NCBI GenBank assembly: GCA_937924755.1
Contig: CALEVZ010000011.1
Span: 1-64,000 of the forward strand
Direction of reading: 5' to 3'
Origin: an uncultured bacterium
GTDB lineage: Bacteria; Acidobacteriota; Thermoanaerobaculia; Thermoanaerobaculales; Thermoanaerobaculaceae
Length of the DNA: 64,000 nt
The notes beneath the pieces were generated by a model. That model was given only the letters and a program-made list of their open reading frames with translations. It was not told where the DNA came from and ran no database searches. This document shows, in pieces, positions 8,510-17,808 of the stretch (position 1 is its first letter; each line of letters begins with the position of its first letter). A program made the translations under genes and the position numbers.

Positions 8510-10645
8510 ATGAGCGCGCGCTGGCCGGCGAGTTGGGTCGCTGTCCTGGCGCTGCTCGCCACCCCCCCTGTCATCGCCCTGGATCCGCCCCGGGACGTCG
8601 TTTCTCTCCATGCGGCCAGCCAACAATGGATTCAGGACACCCTCTGGTGCGGCATCGGCAACGTGGAGATCTTTTATCAAGACATCTCGTTGCGCTGTGA
8701 TGAGGTGGAGGTTGACCAGGCCACGTTGACGGTGCGCGCCCGCGGCAACGTGGTGCTCGATCAGGGCCCGACTCGCCTCGCCTGCGAGCGCCTCGAGTTC
8801 GACCTCAAAACCAAGACCGGCACCTTATGGGAGGTGGCCGCGGTCTTTCCGCCCAGCTACTCCCTGCGGGCAAGGGTGGTCGAAAAACTCGACGAGACGC
8901 GCTACCGCTTCGAGGAAGGTGTCTTCACCTCCTGCGCCACCAACGAGGAGAGCGAACCGGCCTGGACCATCGAGGCGCGGGAGGGACGCCTGGAGCTGGA
9001 AGGGTACGGGCACTTCGTCGGCGCCGCCTTGAAAGCCCGGGGCATCCCGGTCATCTACATCCCCCGCATGATCTGGCCGGTCAAGCAGGAGCGGGCCTTC
9101 GGTTTACTGGTGCCCCGCTTCGGGTCCAATAGCCGGCAGGGTGCTTATCTGGGAAACTCCCTCTTCTGGCCGGTTTCCCGCTCCTTCGACACGACCTTTT
9201 CCCTCGACCTCTACTCCAAGGGGTTCGTGGAGGTTGGACAGGAGGCGCGCTGGGCTCCCGCCGAGAACGCCGCCGGCGAGCTCACTGCCATGGTCATTCG
9301 CAACCCCAGGTATGACCCCGCCACTGACCCGCACGGCCGGCGCTGGGAGTGGAAGGCCGAGGGCAAACACCACCAGCTCTTCCCTGCCGGCCACGTGTTG
9401 CGGGCCGAGCTCAACGAGCTCTCCAACCTGGATTTTTTCCAGAGCTTCGAGCGCTCCTTCGAGCGTAACGCCCAACGCACCCTTTACTCGCACCTCACCC
9501 TGTCGCGCAGTTGGGGCCCCCAAACCGCCAACTTGAAGATCGACCACCAGCGCACCTTTTTCGATACCGGCCAACGTCGACAGGTGGTCGTCCTCGACCG
9601 CCTTCCCGAGCTGGAATACCGTCTGCGCGCCAGCCGTCTCGGCACGACCCCGATTTACGCCAGCGCCGTGGGGACGGCCAATCATTTTCGCGTTGACCGC
9701 CAGGCGGGTCTGCGGGCGCGCTACCAGCGACTGGACCTCTACCCCACCCTGGCGCTGCTGCTGCCCGGCTTCACCTGGCTCAACCTCACGCCCACCGCCG
9801 GGGCGCGGCTCACCCACTACACCGCCACGTACGCCGGCGATCGCCGGACTCTCGTGGACGAACCCCTGACGCGCACCTATTTCACCGGCGGTCTCTCCTT
9901 CGTCGGGCCTTCGGTTTCACGGGTGTGGAGCCGGGCCAACGGCAACAAACTGAAGCATCTCATCGAGCCGCGCCTCGACTACGCCTACGTTTCCGACCCC
10001 GGCGACGCCAGTCGCATCCATGTTTTCGACCAGAAGGACCTGGTGCAGGTATCCAACCGTCTGACCTGGAACTTCTCCAACCGCCTCTTCTTCAAGTCCG
10101 GCGATACCGCCAGCCGGGAAATGGCCACCTTCGAGATCAGCCAGGACTACTCCTTCTCGCAGCCACTGACGCCGGGGCGGCCCGGAAGTCCGGCCAGCCA
10201 GAGTGGGCCATTGAGCTTTTGGCTGCGTGTCTCTCCCGCCTTGAGCACGAGCTTGGACGCGCGCGCCATGGTCGACCCTGTGACTCGCAACCTGCGGTCG
10301 ACGTCACTGTCGGGGACGACGTCCCGCGCCGGCGCCATGGCCGCCGTGACCTGGTACAGCAGCTACAGCCCCACCACGGGTGACATCACCTCCTCGCAGA
10401 CCCGTCTGGCCGGGGGTTATGGCCCCCCTCGCGGCCCCTGGCGCATCGAGTCGGGCATCGTCTACGACATCCACCGGGGGGAACTTTTGGAGCAGCGCTA
10501 CCTGCTGCGCTGGAAGGCCAGCTGCTGGGCGGCCCTGATGGAACTGCGCGACTACCGCATCGCGCCCTACCAGCGCCGGGACGTGCGCCTGCTCATCGAC
10601 CTCACCGGCCTCGGCACCATCCTCGACTCGCGCACCGCCTTTTAA
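8510..10645 (+). CDS. lptD: LPS-assembly outer-membrane protein LptD
   Basis: Outer-membrane translocon that inserts lipopolysaccharide into the outer leaflet together with LptE; 711 residues from the ATG at 8510. That start gives a clean signal peptide (MSARWPAS, a hydrophobic core and a cut near residue 24). A start at 8423 would put a 29-residue tail before it. Residues ~30-115 form an OstA/LptA-like beta-jellyroll with repeated strand patterns. The remainder is the C-terminal beta-barrel, including the family's IPVIYIPRMIWPVK and ERAFGLLVPRFG segments. No LptE or other lpt gene is in the window. The gene is strong evidence for an LPS-bearing outer membrane. Confidence 0.88.
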   Translation: MSARWPASWVAVLALLATPPVIALDPPRDVVSLHAASQQWIQDTLWCGIGNVEIFYQDISLRCDEVEVDQATLTVRARGNVVLDQGPTRLACERLEFDLKTKTGTLWEVAAVFPPSYSLRARVVEKLDETRYRFEEGVFTSCATNEESEPAWTIEAREGRLELEGYGHFVGAALKARGIPVIYIPRMIWPVKQERAFGLLVPRFGSNSRQGAYLGNSLFWPVSRSFDTTFSLDLYSKGFVEVGQEARWAPAENAAGELTAMVIRNPRYDPATDPHGRRWEWKAEGKHHQLFPAGHVLRAELNELSNLDFFQSFERSFERNAQRTLYSHLTLSRSWGPQTANLKIDHQRTFFDTGQRRQVVVLDRLPELEYRLRASRLGTTPIYASAVGTANHFRVDRQAGLRARYQRLDLYPTLALLLPGFTWLNLTPTAGARLTHYTATYAGDRRTLVDEPLTRTYFTGGLSFVGPSVSRVWSRANGNKLKHLIEPRLDYAYVSDPGDASRIHVFDQKDLVQVSNRLTWNFSNRLFFKSGDTASREMATFEISQDYSFSQPLTPGRPGSPASQSGPLSFWLRVSPALSTSLDARAMVDPVTRNLRSTSLSGTTSRAGAMAAVTWYSSYSPTTGDITSSQTRLAGGYGPPRGPWRIESGIVYDIHRGELLEQRYLLRWKASCWAALMELRDYRIAPYQRRDVRLLIDLTGLGTILDSRTAF

Positions 10646-10700
10646 AACCTCTCCCCTTGCGATGGCGGCCCATGGTGGTGTACTCTCCCCACCCCGCGGC

Positions 10701-10777
<77 letters not shown>

Positions 10778-11178
10778 TTTGCGCTCGGGGGGTCCTGCGA
10801 CCCCCCGGCCACGACGCGCGCGGAAGGCCGAGGTGGTTTCCCCCGAGCGAGTTCCGAATTTGCCACTGGACACCCAGGGGGCCTGCCACCGCGTGCCGTC
10901 AGTGGCCGACGTTCGGTCCGTCATCTCCCTGGGTCCTCGTCTCCTCAGCAGAGGTGCAGGTTTCTCGCCCCAGGTGCATGGCCTGCCGACCCCTCGTGCG
11001 CACTCTCACCTGGCACGCTTTTCGCTTCCAAACCGATGGGGGGCGAGGCAAACCGAAAAACTCGCCCTGCGAGCAACACCGCGGTCGAGGATCCGCCGGG
11101 AGCGTGCCACGATGGCCGGCCGAGCCGGCACGGTGTGCTCGACCGGCCATGCAGCCGGCGGTTGCACGGAGGGGATCG
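10778..11178. other. Intergenic region after tRNA-Pro with terminator-like hairpin
   Basis: Just after the tRNA is a perfect 9-bp hairpin, CGGGGGGTC at 10786-10794 and GACCCCCCG at 10799-10807, with a CTGC loop and no T-run. It probably ends or trims the tRNA transcript. The remaining ~370 bases hold no gene, repeat or promoter I can support. Confidence 0.5.
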
Positions 11179-12051
11179 ATGCGAGGTTCAACGTGGATGA
11201 CCTTGGGGGCGCTGCTACTGGCAACACTGTCTCGACCGGGCACGGCGTCCGCCGGCGAAGCCGGGGCGCCTTCGCCGGTTTCGGCGCTGCGGCGCACCCT
11301 TGAGGCCGCCGGAGGCATGGATGCCTTGCGCCGGCTCGCGCTGGTGAAGTTGACCGTCGAACGGGAAGAGATCACCCTCGACGGCAAACACACACAATCG
11401 CAGTCGATCTTTTACGTGCGGCTGCCGGGGCCGGTGCCAGGCCGACTCGAGATTCCAGCCGCAAGGGTGGTCGCCGGCGATGACGGCAGCGGTGGCTGGG
11501 CGTTCATCGCCGGTAAACCCGACACCCGCACCAACACCCCCCTCATGGTCAAGCGTCTGATAACCACGGACCTGTTCCCTCTTCTGTTGCCTTTCTCGCT
11601 CACCTGGGATGGTGTCAGCATCAACTCCGTGACTGCCGGCACTGTCAAAGGCAGGCCAGTGTGGCAGCTGCGCGTGGAAACCACCCGCACCTTCTTTCAC
11701 ACCCCGCAGATCGCCACCACTTGGACGGTTTCCGTCGATCGCGACACCTTTCAACTGGTGCAGGCGGAAAGCCCATTTACTGATCTGGGGCGAGGAATCG
11801 TCGCCGACGGCATGCGCATTTCCTGGCCGACCACCCAAATCGTCGAGGGCGTTCGATTCCCCGCCGTGCTCACCGTCATCGGCCTGGATGCCAACGGGCA
11901 GGAAAACGCCCACACTCGCTCGGACCGGGTGACCGTCACGCGCACCGCCACCGAGGCGGCCGCCGGGCTGTTTTCCAACCCCTCCCCACAGAGCCAGCCT
12001 CAACTCCCGGTGCTGCAGCCTCCGCCCGGGCTGGGCAAGGGCAGGGGTTAA
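11179..12051 (+). CDS. Secreted protein of unknown function
   Basis: A 290-residue protein with a signal peptide (hydrophobic residues ~7-22, cut near ASAGEAG). The ATG at 11179 has GGAGGGG just upstream, which favours it over in-frame starts further 5'. The mature part is rich in beta strands (LVKLTVEREEITL, GRPVWQLRVETTRTF, ATTWTVSVDRDTFQLVQAE) and resembles the periplasmic half-barrel proteins that carry lipids or lipoproteins, but no signature motif is present. The C-terminus is Pro/Gln-rich. The neighbouring secreted hydrolase follows 53 bases downstream, so they may be cotranscribed. I assign no function. Confidence 0.75.
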   Translation: MRGSTWMTLGALLLATLSRPGTASAGEAGAPSPVSALRRTLEAAGGMDALRRLALVKLTVEREEITLDGKHTQSQSIFYVRLPGPVPGRLEIPAARVVAGDDGSGGWAFIAGKPDTRTNTPLMVKRLITTDLFPLLLPFSLTWDGVSINSVTAGTVKGRPVWQLRVETTRTFFHTPQIATTWTVSVDRDTFQLVQAESPFTDLGRGIVADGMRISWPTTQIVEGVRFPAVLTVIGLDANGQENAHTRSDRVTVTRTATEAAAGLFSNPSPQSQPQLPVLQPPPGLGKGRG

Positions 12052-12104
12052 AAGCGCGCTACAATCAGTCGGAGCCGGTGTCCCGGCAACCGCGGGAGGC
12101 GCTC

Positions 12105-13166
12105 GTGGAATGGAGTCGTTTCCTCTCCGTCATGGCCGTCATCGGAGTGCTGTGCGCCCCCGTTGCCACCGCCCAGGAGGGCACCGCTGACCTGCGGCAA
12201 ACCCTCGCCGAGATGCAGCGTCGTCAGCAGGCGCTGGAGTACCAGCTGGACCAGCTGGCGAAAGCCATCGACGACGTCGCCTGGTTTCACCGGGTGGGCG
12301 ACATCGCGGTGGTCGACAAGTGGCGCATCATCGGCCCCCCCGACGCCAACCCGGCCAGGCCCAAGGCGCCCGGTGCCAGCAATCCCATCAAGTTTTACAC
12401 CTACACCTTCCTGCCGCGCCAGCGCGCAGCGGGGGAAAAGCTGCCGGTGGTGGTGCTCCCCCACGGCGGCGTGCACGCCGATTTCACCACGTACTACGCG
12501 CACATCGTTCGGGAACTGGTGAGTCAGGGGTATCTCGTGGTGGCTCCCGAGTACCGCGGTTCGACCGGGTACGGACGAGCGTTCCAGGAGCTCATCGACT
12601 ACGGCGGGCGAGAGGTTGATGACGTCCACGCTGCCATGCGATGGACCCTGGCGACCTTCCCCGAGGCCGACGCCAGACGAGTGGGCCTGGTGGGCTGGAG
12701 CCATGGGGGGCTCATCGCCCTGATGGCGAGCTTCGCTCACCCGGGCGAATATGCCTGTGTCTTCGCCGGGGTGCCGGTGTCCAACCTGGTGATGCGCATG
12801 GGGTATCACGACGCCCCATACCGGGAGCTGTTCTCCGCCGACTACCACGTTGGAGCCACTGTCCGCCAGGACATTGAAGAGTACAAGCGCCGCTCACCGG
12901 TGTGGCAGGTGGACAAACTGGCCATCCCCCTGCTCATCCACACCACCCCCGACGACGAGGATGTGAACTACATCGAGGTGGAGCACCTCATCCAGGCTCT
13001 CAAGGCGGCCGGCAAGAAGTTCGAGTACAAGGTGTGGCCCGCCGGCACCGGCGGCCACTCCCACGACCGCCTAGATACCCCCGAGGCGCGGGCCGCGCGG
13101 CGCGAAATCTACTCCTTCCTGGCCCGCTACCTCAAACCCCCACGGCCGGTGCGTTTCGACCCTTGA
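12105..13166 (+). CDS. Secreted alpha/beta hydrolase, S9 prolyl-oligopeptidase-like
   Basis: A 353-residue exported hydrolase. The GTG at 12105 has GGGAGG five bases upstream and begins a compact signal peptide ending near ATAQ. A GTG at 12078 is in frame but has poorer spacing. After a short coiled coil (~22-50), the alpha/beta hydrolase domain carries the nucleophile elbow GWSHGG, an acid in TTPDDEDV and His in GGHSHDRLDT. The oxyanion-loop region is VVLPHGG. The YRGSTGYGRAFQELIDYGG segment is typical of the peptidase family S9 catalytic domain, but the beta-propeller is missing. It is likely a periplasmic peptidase or esterase; the substrate is unknown. Confidence 0.85.
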   Translation: MEWSRFLSVMAVIGVLCAPVATAQEGTADLRQTLAEMQRRQQALEYQLDQLAKAIDDVAWFHRVGDIAVVDKWRIIGPPDANPARPKAPGASNPIKFYTYTFLPRQRAAGEKLPVVVLPHGGVHADFTTYYAHIVRELVSQGYLVVAPEYRGSTGYGRAFQELIDYGGREVDDVHAAMRWTLATFPEADARRVGLVGWSHGGLIALMASFAHPGEYACVFAGVPVSNLVMRMGYHDAPYRELFSADYHVGATVRQDIEEYKRRSPVWQVDKLAIPLLIHTTPDDEDVNYIEVEHLIQALKAAGKKFEYKVWPAGTGGHSHDRLDTPEARAARREIYSFLARYLKPPRPVRFDP

Positions 13167-13176
13167 AGCAAGTGGG

Positions 13177-14008
13177 TCAGCGCGGCAGCAACGCCGGGCA
13201 GCGGCGCAGCCTGCCCCCGTGGGCCAGATAGCGCACCAGCAACCCCAAAATGGCCAGCCCGTAGCGCAACCATACCAGCACGCCGATCTGCCATGCCTTT
13301 CGGAAATAACCAGTGGCGATGGGGATTTTGGCCATTCTCGGTCCCGCCAACACACCCTGAGCGATGATTTCCGAGTCGAACACGAAGGCATCGGAGTTGG
13401 CCTCGAACCTCACCCGTTGGAGAAAGTGCCGCGAGCAGGCGTGAAACCCGGAATGGAGGGCGATACGGGCGAGGTACTTCCACAGCAACGAGGCCCCCTC
13501 CCGCGCTCGGGCGCCCAGCATTCCACTTCCGAACACCGCATCGGCACACCCGTCGGGATGGGCGCCACCAGCTGGGGGATACATGGGAGGGTCGTGGCGA
13601 TGGTCCGGGTGGACCACGACCACGATGTCGGCACCTCGTGACAACGCCCGGCGGTAGCAGGCCTTCTGGTTGCCCCCATAGTCACGGTTGAACGGGCGGC
13701 GAATCACCTCCAGGCCCAACTCGTGCGGGATGGCCACAGTATCATTTTGTTTGGTATCGTCCACCAGGATAATCTCGTCCACCACCGAGAGCGGGATGTC
13801 GGCCGCGCAGGCGCTGCGCCGGGCGCCCCCTCGGCATCCGCCTCGACACCCACCACCGTGTACCCCCGGGCGGTCAATGCAACGCCCATGTACCCTCCCG
13901 CCGCACCCCAACCAGAGCCTTGCCCGGGGGAGGCGGCAGGAGAGCCAACAGCCGGCGATGGGAGGAGTGGGGAAAATCCTTGAACACGTAGCCGCCACCC
14001 GCAGGCAT
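13177..14008 (-). pseudogene. Decayed methyltransferase / family 2 glycosyltransferase fusion
   Basis: Recognisable protein pieces occur in three different frames. Reading on the minus strand from the ATG at 14008: a methyltransferase start ending in PPPPGKAL, then the SAM-binding LGCGG in a second frame, then YMGVALTARGYTVVGVEAD in a third. The rest of that domain is missing, and the text jumps to a GT2 core, DIPLSVVDEIILVDD and NRDYGGNQKACYRRAL. A short stretch (QLVAPIPTG) is in another frame, and the end, ENSDAFVFDSEIIAQ plus a C-terminal membrane segment, returns to the second. At least four frameshifts and an internal deletion make a sequencing artefact unlikely. The last 640 bases remain open and could yield a truncated product. 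Confidence 0.75.
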
Positions 14009-14049
14009 GCCGGGCACCTTACACGATCCCGGCGTGCCAATCATCCTCT

Positions 14050-14889
14050 TTGCATGCTAGACTCAAGGGCGTGCGCACTTTGGCGTGCGTCCTCCTGGCT
14101 GCGACCTGTGCCACTGCTTGTCATCGCGGACCTCGCCCCCTGGCTGAGGTGGGGAGCCGCGTCGTCACGGCAGCGGAGGTGGAGGAGTATCTGCGCCGGG
14201 AAACCGGCCGCGAGCCGAATACCCTGCGCCCGGAACTGGCGGAGAGACTGTTGGAGCTCTACCTCCAGGAAGAGGTGCTGCTGGCGGCGGGCCGGAACCC
14301 GGTCCCAGCCTCCCTGTCTCCGGAACAGCGCAGCGCCCTGGCGCGCCAGCGTCTGGAGGAGCTGTGTCCGGTGCCCCCGCCGGACCCTACGCTGACCGCA
14401 GCGGATCCCGCCGATGCCCAGGAGGCGGGGACCACCAGCGGAGAGCGAATTCTCCTGCGGCAGCTGGTGCTTCCTGACGCGGCGGCGGCCCGTTCGGCCC
14501 GGGAGCGCTTGTTCCGCAACGAAGACTTTGCGGAGGTGTCTCGCGCCGTCTCCCGCGCCCCCAACGCCGCCACCGGCGGCATGCTGGGTTGGGTGGAGCG
14601 GGGACAACTGCCACCGGAGTTCGAGGCAGCGGTGGCCGCACTGCCCCGCGGCGGCATCAGCGCACCGGTCGCTTCCGACGCCGGCTGGCACATCTTCCAG
14701 GTGATGGACCGGCGCACCGGTCTGGCCGACGAGGAGCAGCGCCAGCGCTCCCGCCGAGCCATGGCCGCCCGCGCGGCCGAAGCGGCGAAGCGGGCCTGCC
14801 TCGACCGCCTGGCTGCAACCCTCAAGATCCGGGTAGACTGCCGTGCCGCCACCTTCCCCTGTCGCAACCCCTTCGAGGAGAAGTCATGA
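14050..14889 (+). CDS. PpiC-type peptidyl-prolyl isomerase lipoprotein
   Basis: Predicted periplasmic folding factor. The start is either TTG 14050 (279 residues) or GTG 14071 (272 residues); both give a signal peptide ending in a lipobox-like ATAC before HRGP, so the mature protein is probably lipid-anchored. A SurA-N-like helical segment covers ~35-120. A parvulin domain lies at ~135-225 (ILLRQLVLPDAAAA, FAEVSRAVS, GGMLGWVERGQLPPEF, HIFQV). The stop codon overlaps the start of the next PpiC gene (ATGA), so the two are translationally coupled and likely work together on outer-membrane protein maturation. Confidence 0.85.
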   Translation: MHARLKGVRTLACVLLAATCATACHRGPRPLAEVGSRVVTAAEVEEYLRRETGREPNTLRPELAERLLELYLQEEVLLAAGRNPVPASLSPEQRSALARQRLEELCPVPPPDPTLTAADPADAQEAGTTSGERILLRQLVLPDAAAARSARERLFRNEDFAEVSRAVSRAPNAATGGMLGWVERGQLPPEFEAAVAALPRGGISAPVASDAGWHIFQVMDRRTGLADEEQRQRSRRAMAARAAEAAKRACLDRLAATLKIRVDCRAATFPCRNPFEEKS

Positions 14890-15839
14890 GGAGAATTCTC
14901 GCCGTTGTCGCCTTCGCCAGCCAGCTGGTATTACCGGCGTCCGCCGAAATCATCGAGGGGATCGTGGTGCGCGTCAACGAGCGCATCCTCACCATCCGCG
15001 ACATGCACCGGCGGGTGCTGGAAAAGAGCGCCGAAATGGGCACCCCCATCCCGCCCTCCGAGTACGCCGCGCTGGTTCAGGAGGCGGCGGACGAGTTGTG
15101 CCTGCTGGAGCGCGCCCAGGAGCTCAAGATCGACATCTCCTCCGACGAGGTGGATCAGGCCGTCACCCAGCTTCGCCAGAGCAACCGCATCGAGAGCGAG
15201 GCGGCATTCGACGCCATGTTGCGGGAAATGGGACTGTCCCTCACCGGCCTGCGCGCCCGCCTGCGCGATACCATCGCCATCAATCGGGCCTTGCAGAAGG
15301 AGGTCGGGGAAATCCCCATCACCGAGCAGGAGCTCAAGGCGCGCTGGGAGCGTGAACGGGACGCCTACATGCTACCCGAGAAGATTCACATCGTGCATCT
15401 AGTACTGGCCGCCGAAGACGACCAGCAGCGGGAGCGCGAGCTCGCCCGCGCCCGTCGCCTGGGCGCGGCGGCGCGCAGCGGCGGCAACTTCGCCGCGCTG
15501 GTGGCGGAGGAGGTGGCGCGGGGCAACGCCTCCGGTGGCGATCTGGGAGAACTGGCCCTCGATGATCTCCGCGCCGAGGTACGCCAGGCGGTTGGGGCCC
15601 TCGCACCGGGTGAGATCAGCGAGCCATTCGTGTCTTCAGCCGGCGTTCACATTCTTCAACTCCTCTCCCGTACACCCGCGAGTGTCAGGCCATTCACCGG
15701 CGAGCTACAGGAAGAACTGCATGAGAAGGAGCTCAGCGAACGCTACCATGCGCGTCTCCGGCTGGTGGTGGACAACTTGAAGAAGCGCTACGTGGTCGAA
15801 ACCCGACCCGAGCTTTTCGCGCCACGGCAGCCCTCCTAG
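14886..15839 (+). CDS. SurA-like periplasmic chaperone/PPIase
   Basis: A 317-residue exported protein whose ATG at 14886 overlaps the preceding stop. The signal peptide ends near ASAEII. Residues ~21-160 form a SurA N-terminal-type helical chaperone region (VVRVNERILTIRDMHRRV). Residues ~170-265 are one parvulin domain (IHIVHLVLAAEDD, ASGGDLGELALDDL, GEISEPFVSSAGVHILQL), followed by a C-terminal helix that packs on the N-domain in SurA. Only one parvulin domain is present, against two in E. coli SurA; many bacterial SurA-like proteins have a single one. It likely escorts beta-barrel proteins such as LptD and the TonB receptor. Confidence 0.85.
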   Translation: MRRILAVVAFASQLVLPASAEIIEGIVVRVNERILTIRDMHRRVLEKSAEMGTPIPPSEYAALVQEAADELCLLERAQELKIDISSDEVDQAVTQLRQSNRIESEAAFDAMLREMGLSLTGLRARLRDTIAINRALQKEVGEIPITEQELKARWERERDAYMLPEKIHIVHLVLAAEDDQQRERELARARRLGAAARSGGNFAALVAEEVARGNASGGDLGELALDDLRAEVRQAVGALAPGEISEPFVSSAGVHILQLLSRTPASVRPFTGELQEELHEKELSERYHARLRLVVDNLKKRYVVETRPELFAPRQPS

Positions 15840-15960
15840 CGGACACCCGCCAGCGCGAGGAGTCCCTCGCCAGGTATCTCGTCGGTCGTCGACCAGCCGG
15901 AAAAAGGCGAGCGCCCGTCCTCCCCCTTGACTTCGGTGCGGGGCCGCCCCATGATGGCAG

Positions 15961-16000
15961 TGGACAATAGTGGAGCGAAGTGGACCAATGTGGTCAGTCG
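15961..16000 (+). promoter_or_regulatory. MraZ operator: four 10-bp-phased TGG repeats
   Basis: TGGA begins at 15961, 15971 and 15981 and TGGT at 15991, an exact 10-bp period, ending about 40 bases before the mraZ start. MraZ proteins autoregulate dcw operons by binding several TGG-type repeats spaced 10 bp apart, so this is very probably the operator and marks the dcw promoter region. Confidence 0.8.
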
Positions 16001-16032
16001 ACCACGGTCGGGGCTCCGCAGGGTTAACCAGA

Positions 16033-16473
16033 ATGGAGCATTTTCGCGGGAGTTTCCAGGCTTCCATTGACGACAAGGGTCGCCTCAAACTCCCCGCACG
16101 CCTCAAGTCTCAACTGGAAAGCTGGTATGGCAATACCGTTTTCGTGACCTCGCTACTGCCCCACGAGCTGCGCGTGTACCCGATCTCCGTGTGGGAGGAG
16201 CTGGAGCGGCGCGCCCTCGCCCGGCCATCCCTCGATCCGCTGGTGGCGCGCCTTTTGGAACACGCCAACTACGGCCAGGAGCAAGAGGTGGACAGTCAGG
16301 GGCGGGTCCTCGTGCCGGCCCTGGTACGCGAGGTGGTGAACGTCACCTCAGAGGTGGTGGTCTCGGGGCGGGGCCGATTCCTCGCCGTGGTGGCGCGGGA
16401 GCGGGCCCAGGCGGAGCTGGCCACGCCGTTCACCCACGAGGAACTGGCGGCGCTGGCCGCCCTGGAGCTGTAA
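16033..16473 (+). CDS. mraZ: Transcriptional regulator MraZ
   Basis: DNA-binding repressor that opens the dcw cluster, 146 residues (usual ~150). Two SpoVT/AbrB-like repeats are visible, each with the family's DxxxR motif: DDKGRLKLPARLK at ~11-23 and DSQGRVLVPALVR in the second half. The ATG at 16033 gives the standard MEHFRGSF start; there is no strong ribosome site. MraZ forms a ring and binds tandem TGG repeats, and a matching array sits just upstream. rsmH follows after 10 bases. Confidence 0.95.
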   Translation: MEHFRGSFQASIDDKGRLKLPARLKSQLESWYGNTVFVTSLLPHELRVYPISVWEELERRALARPSLDPLVARLLEHANYGQEQEVDSQGRVLVPALVREVVNVTSEVVVSGRGRFLAVVARERAQAELATPFTHEELAALAALEL

Positions 16474-16483
16474 CGGTCGTGCC

Positions 16484-17419
16484 ATGCCCACTACCCCTCG
16501 GCACCGCCCGGTCCTCTGCCAGGAGGTTGTCACCGCGCTGGCAGCGCCATCGCCCCGCCTCATCGTTGACGCTACCCTCGGCCTGGGAGGCCATGCTCGC
16601 GCCTTACTGGAAGCGCTCCCCGAACTGTTCCTGCTGGGCATCGATGTGGACCCCGACGCCCTCGCCCAGGCCCGCATCACCCTGGCCCCCTTCTCCTCCC
16701 GCACCCACCTCGCCCTGGCCAGCTACTCCAACCTTGCCAGCGTGCTGCGGGAGGCCGGCGTATCGCAGCCGGACGGCGTGCTCTTCGATCTCGGTGTCTC
16801 ATCCCTCCAGCTGGACAGCCCCGAGCGGGGGTTTTCGTTCCGCTTCGATGCGCCACTGGACATGCGCTTTTCGGGACGAGGCATGACCGCGGCAGATCTC
16901 GTGGCCACCCTGAGCGAGGAGGAGCTGATCCGAATCCTTCGCGACTACGGCGAGGAGCCGCGGGCGCGTCGGGTAGCACGGGCCATCGCCAGCGCCCGCC
17001 AGCGTGAGCCGCTGCGCACCACCGGGCAGCTACGGCAGGTGGTGGCCCGCGCCCTGGGGCCGCGGCGCGGGCGCACCGACCCGGCGACCAGGACCTTTCA
17101 GGCCCTGCGCATCGCCACTAACCGCGAGCTGGAGGGCATCCCACCGGCGCTGGCCGAGGCGGCTCGACTCCTCGCTCCCGGGGGACGACTGGCGGCCATC
17201 ACCTTCCACTCCCTCGAAGACCGGCTCGTCAAACGCACCCTCAAGCGCCTCTCCGGCGGCTGCGTGTGCCCGCCCGGCACCCGAGGGTGCGCGTGTAACC
17301 CCCAAGCCCTACTAGACATCGTCACTCGCCGGCCGATCCGGCCCGCCGCCGCCGAGGTGGCTGCCAACCCCCGCGCCCGCTCCGCCGGTCTGCGCGTTGC
17401 TCAGCGGAGGGAAGCGTGA
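16484..17419 (+). CDS. rsmH: 16S rRNA (cytosine1402-N4)-methyltransferase RsmH
   Basis: SAM-dependent methyltransferase (formerly MraW) acting on C1402 of 16S rRNA, 311 residues, normal length. It begins with RHRPVLCQEVV and the SAM motif VDATLGLGGHARALL (~28-42), with IDVDPDAL as the acidic second motif and FDLGVSSLQLD as the family signature. The conserved tail FHSLEDRLVKR and RRPIRP are present. Second gene of the dcw operon; its TGA overlaps the GTG of ftsL. Confidence 0.97.
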   Translation: MPTTPRHRPVLCQEVVTALAAPSPRLIVDATLGLGGHARALLEALPELFLLGIDVDPDALAQARITLAPFSSRTHLALASYSNLASVLREAGVSQPDGVLFDLGVSSLQLDSPERGFSFRFDAPLDMRFSGRGMTAADLVATLSEEELIRILRDYGEEPRARRVARAIASARQREPLRTTGQLRQVVARALGPRRGRTDPATRTFQALRIATNRELEGIPPALAEAARLLAPGGRLAAITFHSLEDRLVKRTLKRLSGGCVCPPGTRGCACNPQALLDIVTRRPIRPAAAEVAANPRARSAGLRVAQRREA

Positions 17420-17808
17420 GAATCGCCGGGTACCGGCCTCGCAACACCTACCTTCAGCGCCAGCTCGACCATCGCTGGCACCGCTTCCTGCTCTGGTGCG
17501 CCCTCGGGGCCGCCGGGCTGGCGGTCGTCCTGGGAGGGATCGTCGGACCGCGCCAGACCACCGTGCGGTTGCGCTACGAGATCGCCCAGATCAAAAGCGA
17601 GGTCGACGCCCTCGAGCGCGAGCGTCGTTCCCTCCTCCTGCAGCTGGAGAGCGAGACCTCGCCCCACGTCCTCGCCCCCCGGGCCGCCGACCTCGGCCTG
17701 GCCGTCGTGCCCCCGGACCGGCTCCTCTTCCTCACCTCCTCCGGCGAGCTCGTGGGCCAGGGTTTGAAAACCCAGTCACCGGCCGCCTCCCCCACGGGAC
17801 GTGACTGA
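17416..17808 (+). CDS. ftsL: Cell division protein FtsL (putative)
   Basis: A 130-residue single-pass membrane protein: basic N-terminus, transmembrane helix at ~25-47 and a periplasmic heptad-rich coiled coil (TTVRLRYEIAQIKSEVDALERERRSL) followed by ..APRAADLGL, the usual FtsL layout. The GTG start overlaps the rsmH stop and the TGA overlaps the ftsI ATG. FtsL sequence is poorly conserved, so the call rests on topology, length and position between rsmH and ftsI. It would join FtsB and FtsQ in the divisome; no ftsB is seen here. Confidence 0.85.
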   Translation: MRIAGYRPRNTYLQRQLDHRWHRFLLWCALGAAGLAVVLGGIVGPRQTTVRLRYEIAQIKSEVDALERERRSLLLQLESETSPHVLAPRAADLGLAVVPPDRLLFLTSSGELVGQGLKTQSPAASPTGRD

